Below are positions 18,019-27,442 of a stretch of DNA of 64,000 bases, one piece after another (the stretch's first letter is position 1; each line of letters opens with the position of its first letter). A program made the translations under genes and the position numbers. The notes below the pieces were generated by a model. That model did not search any database, was not told where the DNA came from, and saw only the letters and a program-made list of their open reading frames with translations. Source of the DNA: Lachnospiraceae bacterium (GTDB taxonomy: Bacteria; Bacillota; Clostridia; Lachnospirales; Lachnospiraceae); contig JAAWOU010000001.1 of the NCBI GenBank assembly GCA_022799755.1, forward strand, positions 88,583 through 152,582, given 5' to 3'.

Positions 18019-19359
18019 CTACTGCTCCCTTTCATTCCGTTCTCTGATGATGAACCGCAGAGGAGTCCCTCTGAATCCGAAAGTCTCCCGGATCTGGTTC
18101 TCAATATATCTGGTATAGGAGAAATGCATCAGCTCTTTCTTGTTTACAAATATGACGAAAGTGGGCGGCTTCACGGATACCTGCGTGATATAATAGAGCT
18201 TCAGGCGCTTTCCCTTGTCGGAGGGCGGCTGCTGCAGTGCCACCGCCTCGGTCATAATCTCATTCAATACGCCCGTGGCCACTCTCATGGCATGGTTCTC
18301 GCTGACCATGTCGATGGTATCGAAAAGCTTGTTCAGCCGCTGTCCGGTCAGCGCAGATATGAACAGGATCTCCGCGTATGGCATATAGGACAGAACATTC
18401 CGTACCTTTTCCGTAACCTGGTAGATGGTCTTGTCATCCTTTTCCACCGCATCCCATTTGTTCACCGCTATGACGACCGCCTTGCCTCTGTCGTGGGCAA
18501 TGCCTGCGATCTTCGCATCCTGTTCACTGACGCCCTCCACCGCGTCGATGAGCAGTACCACGATATCTGACCGCTCTATGGCGCCCACGGCGCGCACGAT
18601 CATATAGTGCTCCAGCTCTTCCTTTATCTTATTCTTTCTGCGGAGCCCTGCCGTGTCGATGAATACATATTCCTTTCCGTTGTGGACGATCTCTGTGTCC
18701 ACCGCGTCTCTGGTAGTACCTGCGATGTCCGACACGATCAGCCTCTCCTCCCCCAGGAGCTTATTGATCAGGGAGGATTTCCCCACGTTGGGCTTTCCCA
18801 CGATAGCCACCCTGGTGCGCTCGTCCTCTTCCTCGTCCGTCCCATGGTTCTCGAAATGGGAGACTACCTCCTCCAGCATATCCCCCAGGCCCATCTTGTT
18901 CGCGGCCGAAATCGGATGGGGATCGCCGATTCCCAGGTTGTAAAATTCGAACACATCCGCGGAATACTTGTCCACGCTGTCCACCTTGTTGACCACCAGC
19001 ACCACGGGCTTATGGGAACGCCTCAGCATGTCCGCCACCTTGTCGTCCGCGTCCACCAGCCCCTGCTTCACATCCACCAAAAAGAGGATCACGTCCGCCG
19101 TGTCGATGGCAATCTGGGCCTGTGCCCGCATCTGGGACAATATGATATCCCTGCTGTCCGGCTCTATGCCGCCTGTGTCTATCAATGTAAATGTCTTGTC
19201 CAGCCAGGTCACATCCGCGTAGATTCTGTCGCGCGTAATGCCCGGAGTATCCTGCACAATGGAAATCCTCTCTCCCGCCAGGGCATTGAACAGCGTGGAT
19301 TTCCCCACATTGGGCCTGCCCACCACTGCCACGATCGGTTTTGTACTTCTCTTTGCCAT
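18019..19359 (-). CDS. der: Ribosome biogenesis GTPase Der (EngA)
   Basis: Der is the double-GTPase needed for 50S subunit assembly. The protein has two consecutive G domains, with P-loops GRPNVGKST near the N-terminus and GKPNVGKSS near residue 180, each followed by DTPG/DTAG and NKVD/NKWD motifs, and a C-terminal KH-like domain. The start is taken as [14 protein letters not shown] at 19359 with AAAGGTG upstream rather than the open frame to 19386. It lies between the DUF512 gene and plsY, an order common in Clostridia. Confidence 0.96.
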   Translation of the reverse strand: MAKRSTKPIVAVVGRPNVGKSTLFNALAGERISIVQDTPGITRDRIYADVTWLDKTFTLIDTGGIEPDSRDIILSQMRAQAQIAIDTADVILFLVDVKQGLVDADDKVADMLRRSHKPVVLVVNKVDSVDKYSADVFEFYNLGIGDPHPISAANKMGLGDMLEEVVSHFENHGTDEEEDERTRVAIVGKPNVGKSSLINKLLGEERLIVSDIAGTTRDAVDTEIVHNGKEYVFIDTAGLRRKNKIKEELEHYMIVRAVGAIERSDIVVLLIDAVEGVSEQDAKIAGIAHDRGKAVVIAVNKWDAVEKDDKTIYQVTEKVRNVLSYMPYAEILFISALTGQRLNKLFDTIDMVSENHAMRVATGVLNEIMTEAVALQQPPSDKGKRLKLYYITQVSVKPPTFVIFVNKKELMHFSYTRYIENQIRETFGFRGTPLRFIIRERNEREQ

Positions 19360-19410
19360 AATTTCACCTTTCTCACTTTCAGACATGCCGCTCTCGGCGT
19401 CAGCGGCCTC

Positions 19411-20772
19411 TTAACGGCAACTGGAATTGCAGGAAGCGAACACGGAATCCACAAAGTCTTTTCCGCTTGATTTTACAATATTAATCGGCACTTGTAAAGC
19501 TTTTTCCAATTCCGGAAGCCTCATATCGTCCAAAAAGACAGCCTCGCCGCTTCGAAGAATGTTTTCCGGCAGAAGCAGGCGGCTGCCCAGAGGCTTGTCT
19601 TTCAGCTGCGCCAGCAGATCCTGTCCGGTGATCAGGCCGGACACCGTGATCATCTCTCCGAAGAAGAAATTTGTGATAGGATAGACCCGGATATGCAGTC
19701 CCGGCCATACCTTTGTCATCCGCTTTGCCATCCTTTGGATATAGGGATATGCCAGCTTTCCTGTGGCAATTGCCAATTCTCCTTCCGGCCCGCGATCCGT
19801 GCAGCCGTTCGCAGAGACATTGGACTTTGTCCGCTTCTCCATCTCCTCCTCGAATTCATCCGTCAGCAGCCGCAGCATCCCCACGCCGTTCTCCAGCTGG
19901 AGATATCCGTCATAGCGCTCCGCCTCGGGCATATCCCGTCCCGCCAGAATATACCATTCATCGCTGGCGTGGACAAAATGGATGCCGTGTCTGGCAAAGC
20001 ATTCCCTCTGCACCCTTTCTATAAAATCGATCACCCGGATCGCCTCCTCCCGGCCAAAAGGCTCCAGCGGATAGAGACCCTCCCGATATTTGGTCAGTCC
20101 CACAGGCACCACGGACACGCTCTCCAGATTGGGAATATATTTTGTCAGTTCCCTGATGCTGTACTCCAGCTCGTCTCCGTCGTTCAGTCCCTTACAGAGC
20201 ACGATCTGTCCGTTCATATGGATATCCGCTTCCATAAGCCTGTCCACTTTCCGCAGGGCCTCCCCTGCAAAGCGGTTATTCAGCATTTTGCAGCGAAGCT
20301 CCGGATTCATGGTGTGGAAAGAGATGTTGATGGGTGAAAGCCGGTATCTGCAGATTCTGTCGATATCGTGCTCCGACATATTGGTCAGCGTCACATAGTT
20401 CCCCTGCAGGAAAGAAAGCCTGGAGTCATCGTCCTTAAAGTACAGAGTCTCCCGCATGCCCGGCGGCATCTGATCAATGAAGCAGAATACGCATTTGTTG
20501 CAGCAATGGCGATATTCGTCCATAAGTCCGTTCTCAAACTCCAGCCCCAGGTCCTCCTCGTACTCTTTCTCCACTTCCAGCAGCCATTGCTCCCCATCCG
20601 GCTTTTCCAGCAGCAGCTCAACATAGGCATCCTGTATCATGAACTGATAGTCAAAAATATCTTCAATCTCCGTATTGTCAATGGAGAGCAGTCTGTCTCC
20701 GGGCGCTATCTCCAGCTCCTCCCCGATGCTTCCCGGTATCACTCTGCTCACAATATGCGCCTTTTTTCTCAT
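19411..20772 (-). CDS. DUF512 protein with PDZ-like and radical-SAM-like domains
   Basis: This 453-residue protein has an N-terminal PDZ-like domain (HIVSRVIPGSIGEELEIAPG), a CX3CX2C cluster HCCNKCVFCFIDQMP that resembles a radical SAM [4Fe-4S] site, a radical-SAM-type barrel (NISFHTMNPELRCKM, NGQIVLCKGLNDGDEL) and the C-terminal DUF512 region. The family is widespread in Clostridia, nearly always beside der, and has no established reaction that I know of. The association suggests a role in ribosome or envelope assembly, but that is inference. RBS AAAGGGG supports the start. Confidence 0.88.
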   Translation of the reverse strand: MRKKAHIVSRVIPGSIGEELEIAPGDRLLSIDNTEIEDIFDYQFMIQDAYVELLLEKPDGEQWLLEVEKEYEEDLGLEFENGLMDEYRHCCNKCVFCFIDQMPPGMRETLYFKDDDSRLSFLQGNYVTLTNMSEHDIDRICRYRLSPINISFHTMNPELRCKMLNNRFAGEALRKVDRLMEADIHMNGQIVLCKGLNDGDELEYSIRELTKYIPNLESVSVVPVGLTKYREGLYPLEPFGREEAIRVIDFIERVQRECFARHGIHFVHASDEWYILAGRDMPEAERYDGYLQLENGVGMLRLLTDEFEEEMEKRTKSNVSANGCTDRGPEGELAIATGKLAYPYIQRMAKRMTKVWPGLHIRVYPITNFFFGEMITVSGLITGQDLLAQLKDKPLGSRLLLPENILRSGEAVFLDDMRLPELEKALQVPINIVKSSGKDFVDSVFASCNSSCR

Positions 20773-20799
20773 TTTTTACCCCTTTCTCTGTATGACGAA

Positions 20800-20966
20800 T
20801 CCTACGGGTGTCTTTCGCTTCTCACGGCAGGGCCCACGAAAATCACGAGACAGCAGGCGCCAAAATGAGCGCACTTTGCTCATGTTGTGTGCATCACGTT
20901 GCTGTGAGCGGCGAAGCCGTGAACAGTAACTTTCGGACAGCCTCCCTGAGAGTATTGTCCGAGAAA
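20800..20966. repeat. Intergenic repeat-like element with several short inverted repeats
   Basis: This non-coding stretch between the divergent DUF512 and PRPP synthetase genes holds several small palindromes. Examples are GAGC...GCTC near 20870-20884, CTGT...CGGC GAA GCCG...ACAG near 20901-20925 and TCGGACA...TGTCCGA near 20933-20962. It also has the sequence CCGTGAACAGTAAC (20917-20930), of which a 13/14 match recurs at 62890-62903. A 70-residue minus frame crosses it but looks non-coding. I infer a dispersed palindromic repeat. Confidence 0.4.
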
Positions 20967-20970
20967 TTCC

Positions 20971-20999
20971 TTGACGTGTCACTGCCATGATGATATAAA
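20971..20999 (+). promoter_or_regulatory. Sigma-A promoter of the PRPP synthetase gene
   Basis: TTGACG (20971-20976) and TATAAA (20994-20999) are 17 bases apart, about 40 bases before the start codon with its GGAGG. Confidence 0.8.
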
Positions 21000-21039
21000 T
21001 ATAGATATAACTTGTTTATTTTACATCAGCGGAGGACTT

Positions 21040-22233
21040 ATGCCTAATTTACAAGAAATCGAAAATTCCATGCCTGTAGCGCCTTTAAAGATCATCGCAC
21101 TTCCGTCCGCGAAGAAAATAGGCGCAAGAGTCAATGATTATCTGGTTGAATTCCGAAAGACCATCCACAATGACAAAGTAAAGACGGATCCGGCCTTTCA
21201 GGGCTACAGCGAGAACAATTATCTCCTGGAAGTGGAGACGCCCCGCTTCGGCAGCGGCGAGAGCAAGGCTTCCCTGCAGGAATCCGTCCGCGGAAAAGAC
21301 CTGTTCCTTTTGACGGATGTCTGCAACCACAGCATCACTTACAGGATGCACGGACTGATCAACCATATGTCGCCGGACGACCATTATCAGGATCTGAAGC
21401 GCGTCATCTCCGCCTGCAACGGCAAAGCGCACAGGATCAATGTCATCATGCCTTTTCTCTACGAGAGCAGACAGCACAAGAGAAACGGAAGGGAATCTCT
21501 GGACTGCGCTTTCGCCCTGAGAGAACTGCGGGATATGGGCATCAGCAACTTCATCACCTTTGACGCCCACGACCCCAGAGTCCAGAACGCCATCCCCTTA
21601 AACGGATTCGATAATTTCACCACGCCATACCAGTTTATCAAGGCTCTGCTGAATTCCGAGGAGGATCTCATCGTGGATAAGGAGCATCTGGTGGTCATCA
21701 GCCCCGACGAGGGCGCGCTGGACAGAGCGATCTATTTTGCCACCGTTTTGGGCGTGGATACAGGCATGTTCTATAAGCGCCGGGATTATACCACCATTGT
21801 AAACGGCAAAAATCCCATTGTGGCCCATGAGTTTTTGGGGGACAATGTGGACAGCAAGGACGTCATCATCATAGACGATATCATCTCCTCAGGCCAGAGC
21901 ATGCTGGATACCGCCATGCAGCTGAAGAAAATGAACGCAAGGCGTGTCTTTATCTGCTGCACTTTCGGACTGTTCACAGACGGTCTGGCGTCCTTTGACG
22001 AGGCCTATGAGATGGGACATTTCGACAAGGTAGTGACCACCGACCTGACCTATCTGCCGCCTGAGCTTTACAACAGACCCTATTTCATCGAGGCAGATAT
22101 GAGTAAATTCCTGGCCTCCCTGATCGACTTCATGAACCATGACGCCTCTCTGACCAATGCGCTGACGGCCACTGACAAAATTCACCGAATCGTGGAAGCC
22201 TACAACAACCGCCAGTCTTTCGAAATGAATTAA
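21040..22233 (+). CDS. prs: Ribose-phosphate pyrophosphokinase (long clostridial type)
   Basis: The enzyme makes PRPP from ribose 5-phosphate and ATP for nucleotide, His and Trp synthesis. The 397-residue protein is longer than the usual ~315 residues, mainly through an N-terminal extension and insertions, as in a group of clostridial enzymes. The PRPP-binding loop DVIIIDDIISSGQSMLD is intact, as are NVIMPFLYESRQHKR and FDAHDPRVQNAIP. The start is the ATG at 21040 (MPNLQEIEN) with a GGAGG seven bases upstream; the frame is open further left to 20971, inside the promoter. Whether this is the cell's main PRPP synthetase cannot be told from one window. Confidence 0.88.
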   Translation: MPNLQEIENSMPVAPLKIIALPSAKKIGARVNDYLVEFRKTIHNDKVKTDPAFQGYSENNYLLEVETPRFGSGESKASLQESVRGKDLFLLTDVCNHSITYRMHGLINHMSPDDHYQDLKRVISACNGKAHRINVIMPFLYESRQHKRNGRESLDCAFALRELRDMGISNFITFDAHDPRVQNAIPLNGFDNFTTPYQFIKALLNSEEDLIVDKEHLVVISPDEGALDRAIYFATVLGVDTGMFYKRRDYTTIVNGKNPIVAHEFLGDNVDSKDVIIIDDIISSGQSMLDTAMQLKKMNARRVFICCTFGLFTDGLASFDEAYEMGHFDKVVTTDLTYLPPELYNRPYFIEADMSKFLASLIDFMNHDASLTNALTATDKIHRIVEAYNNRQSFEMN

Positions 22234-22252
22234 TTGCCTTGCTGCGCCCCGC

Positions 22253-24982
22253 CTACGCCGGCCCCCTGGCCTGCCCGGCGGGGCTTTCATGATATTCCGG
22301 AAAGGAAAACAGCACCTTGAACAGATCCCCGTCCAGCAAAATCTCAAAGCTGCCGTCATGGACCTGCACCAGACTCTTTGCGATGGAGAGCCCAAGGCCG
22401 CTGCCCTCCGTGGTGCGGGAGGAATCTCCCCGGATAAACCGCTCCGCAAGCTCCTGGGGCCGGACATTCATCTGTTGTCTGGAGATATTCTTGATAGATA
22501 CCTCTATCCTGTCCTGGGCCTTTGCCATATTAATATAGACTCTGGTGCCCTCCAGGGCATACTTGCAGATATTGTTAAACAGATTTTCCACCACGCGCCA
22601 CATTCTGCGGCTGTCCGCATAGATGTAGGCCGGTGTATCGTCCTCCTCAAACACCACCTGCAGCCCGCACTCTTCCAGCTTTTCCGAAAATTCCCCGATT
22701 CCCTGATTCAGCAGCTCCGTCAGGTTCAGCTTCTCCTTTTCCAGCACAATGGTTCCGGAGGAAATCTTGGAAACCTCCATCAGATCGTCCGTCAGCTGTT
22801 TTAAGCGTTGGGCTTTGCTGTCCAGAATGTTGATATATCCTTTCGCCGGTTCCTCCTCAATGTGCAGGCGCTTCAGCAGATCCACATAGCTGATAATAGA
22901 AGTCAATGGCGTCTTAATATCATGGGAGACATTGGTGATCAGATCCGTCTTCATGCGCTCGTCTTCCATGCTGGTCTTCACCGCATGGCGGATACCCTCC
23001 CCGATATTGTTCACCGCAATGGCCAGCTCCCTGCTGGACCCGTGGAGGCTGTCCGCGTCTACCTTGAACTCTTCCTCTCCGTCCCGTATCCTGCCGATCC
23101 CCTCCACAATTTCCGCCAGCTCCGCATTCCGCCGAAACAGCAGCACGCCTACAATTCCGTCTACTGCCACCATTGCCAGGAGAATCAGGAGTGCGTACAT
23201 CCGCCTGTTCCACAGTCTGTAAACCGCGGCGATTCCGATCAAATTCGAGAAAAGGAATATATTATAGGGCAGCAGCGTGCTGACCACGGAATTTTTGTGG
23301 CGGAAGATGAACCGAACCGTATTGCCAACCCCTCTGCAGAAAAAGAAGAGAAAACTTCCCCGCCACAGGCTGCCGGCTTTCACTCTGCGCACCAGACTGA
23401 GCCAGACGATGTCAATGCACGCGCTGACGTAAATGCCGTAAAGAGCAAACAGTCCATACTGGTACAGCTTCGTCAGCTCCACGCCCATCAGCCTGGCAGG
23501 CATGCCCTCCGCTGTCTGCGCGATACCCAGGATAGCACGGGCCCCCTGGAGCCCTCCGTAAGCGAGACCCGCTCCCAGAAGAAACAGAAGCTCGGTCCAC
23601 AGCTTGTCAAAACGGTTCAGATAACATATCTGCTCCCCGTTTTCTCCCAGTACCATACCGGCGGCCACGGTCAGATAAATCCCCGTTGCCAGCCATACAA
23701 AAGCCAGAATCATGATCAGCACAATAAATCGTCCCACATTGGGCACAATCTTCTGGTAGACGGCGTTGGCTGTCTGAAATGCGTCCCCCTCTATGGCGTA
23801 CCTGGAATCCACCCCCAGCCAGATGTGAGTGGTGTCCGGATATGCGTAGCTGTAAACGCCGATGTAGTCATCCATCTCTTCTTCGCTGAAAATCGTATTT
23901 CCCATGAACACCAGACTGTCCGGATAGTATATCAGATAGCGCCTGTATTCGTTAAAAAATTCGGTCACCTCATTGTCCTGAAGCCCTGCCAGATCCGGCA
24001 CATTGGTGTAAGTGCGTATTCCCTCATCGGTCATCATACGCACCATATATTTCACATTGCTCTTTGACCCCTTGTATGCCTCATTGCAGATCTGATAACG
24101 CTGATAGTTGACGGTGAGGCTGTCAATGGCCGCCACCACATTTTCCTGAAGCTGTATATAGTCGATCCAGTTTTGGGCGTACTCTTTCAGCTGCTTCTTG
24201 CCCTCCACTGTGGCGTAGCGGCAGTTGAGCATGGGAATGGATACGGTGAGACTGCCGTCATCCTCTCTGGATATGTTTATGCCGTCCAGATTCCTGGACA
24301 TGATATGGGAGAAAACCATATCCTCCAGCTGCTCCTGCGTGCTCTCTTCCAGCTTCCCCGCAAGCACGGCTATTTCCTCCGCGCTTTTGCCATAGCGGCC
24401 CTCCGGCGCCTCTCCGTCCGCCCCAGGCTCTTCTCCCTCTTCCTCCGGGTCCGTCTCCTCAGATTCGCTTATATGATAAAAGTCGTCAAAGCAAAGCTGA
24501 CCGTATTCGTCCAGCTTAAAATTCTCCGGGTAAATACAGTATCCGAAATAGTTCACGAATTCCGACATACTCATAAAGCGGTCCGTGTACTCCACGCCGG
24601 ACTTACCCCATTTGACAATATCGTCCAGCGTATAGACTACCGTGAGACTGCCTCCCGAGTCGGCCCCTATCCCGCTTACATATTCGGTCACATCGATTTG
24701 CTTGGCCGGGTCCAGGATTCCGTCCGTCTCAAGCTGTCCTTTAAGGACCACCAGCTGCGTGATATCAGAGACCGCATTCCGGAACAAATCCTGATATATC
24801 TCGGATTCCTCGAACTCCAGACCCGCATTTATGGGAAAAACCCGATAGACTTTGGGCCCGTCGATGGAATCCACCGATATATAGGAATTCAGAAGCAGAC
24901 CAGCTATCGTTATCATAATGCCGGCTGCCAGCAGATGCTGGAGCAGCTCCAGACAAACTTTCTTCAATGTCGTCTTTTTCAT
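22253..24982 (-). CDS. Membrane sensor histidine kinase with large extracytoplasmic domain
   Basis: This 909-residue kinase has one N-terminal membrane helix (~15-33), a long outside domain of roughly 370 residues that includes an acidic stretch rich in Glu near 175-195, then about six membrane helices (~415-620). A linker leads to HisKA (NVSHDIKTPLTSIISYVD, His near 690) and a HATPase domain (NNICKYALEGTRV, TEGSGLGLSIAKSLVQVHDG). It follows its OmpR-family regulator by 45 bases and so forms a two-component operon. The multi-helix arrangement after a big sensor is unusual for a plain two-component sensor. The signal is unknown. Confidence 0.9.
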   Translation of the reverse strand: MKKTTLKKVCLELLQHLLAAGIMITIAGLLLNSYISVDSIDGPKVYRVFPINAGLEFEESEIYQDLFRNAVSDITQLVVLKGQLETDGILDPAKQIDVTEYVSGIGADSGGSLTVVYTLDDIVKWGKSGVEYTDRFMSMSEFVNYFGYCIYPENFKLDEYGQLCFDDFYHISESEETDPEEEGEEPGADGEAPEGRYGKSAEEIAVLAGKLEESTQEQLEDMVFSHIMSRNLDGINISREDDGSLTVSIPMLNCRYATVEGKKQLKEYAQNWIDYIQLQENVVAAIDSLTVNYQRYQICNEAYKGSKSNVKYMVRMMTDEGIRTYTNVPDLAGLQDNEVTEFFNEYRRYLIYYPDSLVFMGNTIFSEEEMDDYIGVYSYAYPDTTHIWLGVDSRYAIEGDAFQTANAVYQKIVPNVGRFIVLIMILAFVWLATGIYLTVAAGMVLGENGEQICYLNRFDKLWTELLFLLGAGLAYGGLQGARAILGIAQTAEGMPARLMGVELTKLYQYGLFALYGIYVSACIDIVWLSLVRRVKAGSLWRGSFLFFFCRGVGNTVRFIFRHKNSVVSTLLPYNIFLFSNLIGIAAVYRLWNRRMYALLILLAMVAVDGIVGVLLFRRNAELAEIVEGIGRIRDGEEEFKVDADSLHGSSRELAIAVNNIGEGIRHAVKTSMEDERMKTDLITNVSHDIKTPLTSIISYVDLLKRLHIEEEPAKGYINILDSKAQRLKQLTDDLMEVSKISSGTIVLEKEKLNLTELLNQGIGEFSEKLEECGLQVVFEEDDTPAYIYADSRRMWRVVENLFNNICKYALEGTRVYINMAKAQDRIEVSIKNISRQQMNVRPQELAERFIRGDSSRTTEGSGLGLSIAKSLVQVHDGSFEILLDGDLFKVLFSFPEYHESPAGQARGPA

Positions 24983-25027
24983 CGGAATGCCTCTCTCCCG
25001 TGGAATGCTCCCTTTCCGTCGCTTTCC

Positions 25028-25720
25028 CTACTGCTTGTCGATTTTATATCCCACCCCCCAGACTACTTTCAGATATCTGGGTTCCCTGGGATTAATCTCG
25101 ATTTTCTCCCGGATATGGCGGATATGTACGGCCACCGTGTTGTCCGCCCCTATGGCATCCTCATTCCATATGCTTTCATAGATTTGGTCAATGGAGAATA
25201 CTCTGCCCTGGTTCTTCATCAAAAGAAGCAGAATATTGTACTCGATGGGCGTCATTTTTACGGGCTCCCCGTCCACCAGCACCTGTTTGGTGTCATCGTT
25301 GATCATCAGGCCGCCCACCTGATAGACAGCCTTGCTCTCCGCGTTGAGACTGCCCAGGGAAGTGTATCGGCGGAGATTGGACTTTACCCTTGCCACCAGC
25401 TCCAGGGGATTAAACGGTTTCGTAATGTAATCGTCCGCGCCGATATTCAGCCCCAGGATCTTGTCCGTATCCTCGGACTTTGCCGACAGGATGATGATAG
25501 GGATACTGCTGTATTCTCTGATTTTCAGGGTGGCGCGGATGCCGTCCAGCTTCGGCATCATGACATCCATGATCAGCAGATGAATCTCCTCTTTTTTCAG
25601 CAGATCGATAGCCTGTTTTCCGTCGTAGGCTTTGTAGATACCGTGCCCGTCCTGGCTTAAATAAATCTCTATCGCATCCACAATTTCCCTGTCATCATCG
25701 CACACAAGTATATTGGCCAT
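25028..25720 (-). CDS. OmpR/PhoB-family response regulator
   Basis: The 230-residue protein has an N-terminal receiver (acidic pair CDDDREIVDAI, phospho-Asp in LLIMDVMMPKLDG, LSAKSEDTDKI, ITKPFNPLELVARV) and a C-terminal winged helix (KMTPIEYNILLLLMKNQGRVFSIDQIYESIW, TVAVHIRHIREKIE, VVWGVGYKID). It is VanR-like and precedes the 909-residue sensor kinase in an operon. Regulated genes are not evident; the adjacent genes are housekeeping. Confidence 0.95.
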   Translation of the reverse strand: MANILVCDDDREIVDAIEIYLSQDGHGIYKAYDGKQAIDLLKKEEIHLLIMDVMMPKLDGIRATLKIREYSSIPIIILSAKSEDTDKILGLNIGADDYITKPFNPLELVARVKSNLRRYTSLGSLNAESKAVYQVGGLMINDDTKQVLVDGEPVKMTPIEYNILLLLMKNQGRVFSIDQIYESIWNEDAIGADNTVAVHIRHIREKIEINPREPRYLKVVWGVGYKIDKQ

Positions 25721-25764
25721 ATCTCTTCACCCCGTCTTCCTGCATTCAGCTGCGGAATCATTAA

Positions 25765-25794
25765 AACATATCTTACTTAAAGCTTACCTATCAA
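25765..25794 (-). promoter_or_regulatory. Probable promoter of the two-component operon
   Basis: On the minus strand TTGATA (25789-25794) and TATGTT (25765-25770) are 18 bases apart, about 45 bases before the response regulator start. Confidence 0.5.
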
Positions 25795-25810
25795 AAATAT
25801 GAATCTTTTC

Positions 25811-26740
25811 TTAATCTTTTTCACGGGCTTTCAGCCCAAGGAACGCAGCCAGGTTCCCCCTTTTCCCGCCGCTTGCCCGGTGAGAGAACAGATAGGCGCT
25901 GTTGTGGCAGGTGCAGATATCCGTCACCGCGATATGCCCGGGCAAAAGACCCGACTGTCTTAAGATCAGCTCATTGGCAAGCCATAGATCCAGCTGGTAT
26001 TTTCCGGGCGCCTTTCCGGGCAGGGCCACCTGCTCTCCAAACATGGCAATGAACGGGACCGCCACATCCTCGCTGACCTCATAGCAGTCCCGGCAGATGG
26101 ACGGACCGATGGCCGCATACAATTCCTCGGGCCTGCTTGCAAACTGTTCTCTCATGGCCCGCACCATGCATTCCCCCATCCTGCCCACAGTGCCTCTCCA
26201 GCCGGAATGAGCCAGGCCCACGGCATGGTGGACAGGGTCCACGAAATAGAGCGGCACGCAGTCCGCATAGAAAGTCACCAGCACAAGGCCCGCCTCATCC
26301 GTCACCATGCCGTCTACATCCGCATAGTCCCTTTGGCACAGTATCCCTTTCCCTCTGTCCGCGGCTGTCATGCGGCGTATATTCGTGGTATGCGTCTGGT
26401 GGGAGGCGGCCATATCGCTCACCTCCACGCCAAGCACTTTCGCAATCCGTCCGTAGTTCTCCAGCACATTCTCCCGCCGGTCGCCTCTGTCCGCCCCCAG
26501 GTTCATGGCGGAGAATTCCCCTCCGCTTACGCCGCCCAGGCGCGTGGTGAACAGATGCTTTACAATCCCCGTCCCCTCCAGCAGGGGAAAGGTCAGGTAT
26601 TCCAGGGGCTCTCCCTCTATCAGCACACGGTTCTGCCGCAGAGCCGGACAGTCGGAAGCCCGCTCCCGTACCGCAGCAGTATGGGAATCCTCCCTCCGTG
26701 CTGTATCTCTGTGTCTCTCTGTCCTCTGTATCCGATACAT
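25811..26740 (-). CDS. pgeF: Peptidoglycan editing factor / multicopper polyphenol oxidase family (YfiH/YlmD)
   Basis: This family has been linked to removal of mis-incorporated serine from peptidoglycan precursors and to purine nucleoside phosphorylase activity. The 309-residue protein keeps the metal-site residues in SHQTHT, ADCVPLYFVDP and AHSGWRGTVGRMG, and the conserved AIGPSICRDCYEV and CHNSAYLFSHRA. It has an Arg-rich N-terminal extension (~residues 1-35) beyond the usual start, but the ATG at 26740 has a good GGGAGG eight bases upstream. It ends the long rbgA-rnhB gene run. Confidence 0.9.
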   Translation of the reverse strand: MYRIQRTERHRDTARREDSHTAAVRERASDCPALRQNRVLIEGEPLEYLTFPLLEGTGIVKHLFTTRLGGVSGGEFSAMNLGADRGDRRENVLENYGRIAKVLGVEVSDMAASHQTHTTNIRRMTAADRGKGILCQRDYADVDGMVTDEAGLVLVTFYADCVPLYFVDPVHHAVGLAHSGWRGTVGRMGECMVRAMREQFASRPEELYAAIGPSICRDCYEVSEDVAVPFIAMFGEQVALPGKAPGKYQLDLWLANELILRQSGLLPGHIAVTDICTCHNSAYLFSHRASGGKRGNLAAFLGLKAREKD

Positions 26741-26755
26741 ACTGGAACCTCCCTG

Positions 26756-27118
26756 TCACCTGCGTGTATATATGTGTGCAAAAGCGTTCTGTACCCATTC
26801 CAGTTCCCGGCCCTGAACGCCGACCACGTCGTACCTGACGCTCACATCCTCCCCATATCCGTGGGTGTATCTATAGTAATCGGCCACCCTGCAGATTCTG
26901 CACTGCTTGCGATAGTCCACGGCCTCCAGCGCATAGCCTGTCCCGGTACTGCTCCGGTACTTCACCTCCACAAACACCAGGTACCCCTGATGAACGCCGA
27001 TCAAATCAATTTCGCCCTGCCTGCAGCGGAAATTCGTCTCCAGCATCCGCATGCCTTTCCCGGTCAGGTACTGCGCTGCCAGCCTCTCCCAGTCCGCGCC
27101 GGTCCTACGTTTGTTCAA
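26756..27118 (-). CDS. yraN: UPF0102/YraN family endonuclease-like protein
   Basis: The 120-residue protein matches the small YraN family of Holliday-junction-resolvase-like nuclease folds. It has the family pattern GADWERLAAQYLTGKG, then NFRCRQGEIDLIGVHQGYLVFVEVKYR with the Asp and ExK expected of a PD-(D/E)XK site. The start codon is TTG at 27118. Its ribosome binding site AAGAGGTAA includes the stop codon of the upstream FlhB-like gene, so the two are translationally linked. Confidence 0.93.
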   Translation of the reverse strand: MNKRRTGADWERLAAQYLTGKGMRMLETNFRCRQGEIDLIGVHQGYLVFVEVKYRSSTGTGYALEAVDYRKQCRICRVADYYRYTHGYGEDVSVRYDVVGVQGRELEWVQNAFAHIYTRR

Positions 27119-27124
27119 AAACGC

Positions 27125-27418
27125 TTACCTCTTAATCTTTCCCTTTATCTTGTCCATAGAGTCAACGAACACCAAAATTTCCGCAACCACCTCGTACAGC
27201 TCCGGCGGGATCATATCGCCGATGTCCAGCCTAGAGAGCGTGTCCGCCAGCTTGTCGTCCCGGTGGATCGGCACATCGCTCTCCTGGGCCTTTTCAATGA
27301 TTTTCTCGGCCAGAATCCCACGCCCGCTGGCCACAACCCTGGGCGCCGCGTCCGAGGGGTCGTATTCCAGCGCGACAGCCTGCTTCAATTTCCCGTCTTT
27401 TACTCTCTTTCCATCCAT
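27125..27418 (-). CDS. FlhB C-terminal-domain-like protein (YlqH family)
   Basis: This 97-residue protein corresponds to only the cytoplasmic tail of FlhB/EscU export-switch proteins. It begins just after where the self-cleaving NPTH would be (AVALEYDPSDAAPRVVASGRG) and runs through the DVPIHRDDKLADTLSRLDIGDMIPPELYEVVAEILVFV segment. It thus resembles the cleaved FlhB fragment made as a free protein. It sits beside a FliK-like gene, as ylqG-ylqH do beside rnhB in Bacillus. No other flagellar gene is in the window, so the function is open. Confidence 0.9.
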   Translation of the reverse strand: MDGKRVKDGKLKQAVALEYDPSDAAPRVVASGRGILAEKIIEKAQESDVPIHRDDKLADTLSRLDIGDMIPPELYEVVAEILVFVDSMDKIKGKIKR

Positions 27419-27442
27419 ACAACCGCCCCCTGCCTTTCGTCC

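Noticed and set aside
20776..20988. 70-residue minus-strand frame upstream of the DUF512 gene
   Set aside because: Crosses a palindrome-rich repeat-like segment and the prs promoter; no protein-like features.
22808..24067. 419-residue plus-strand frame
   Set aside because: Antisense to the sensor kinase at 22253-24982, no family features.
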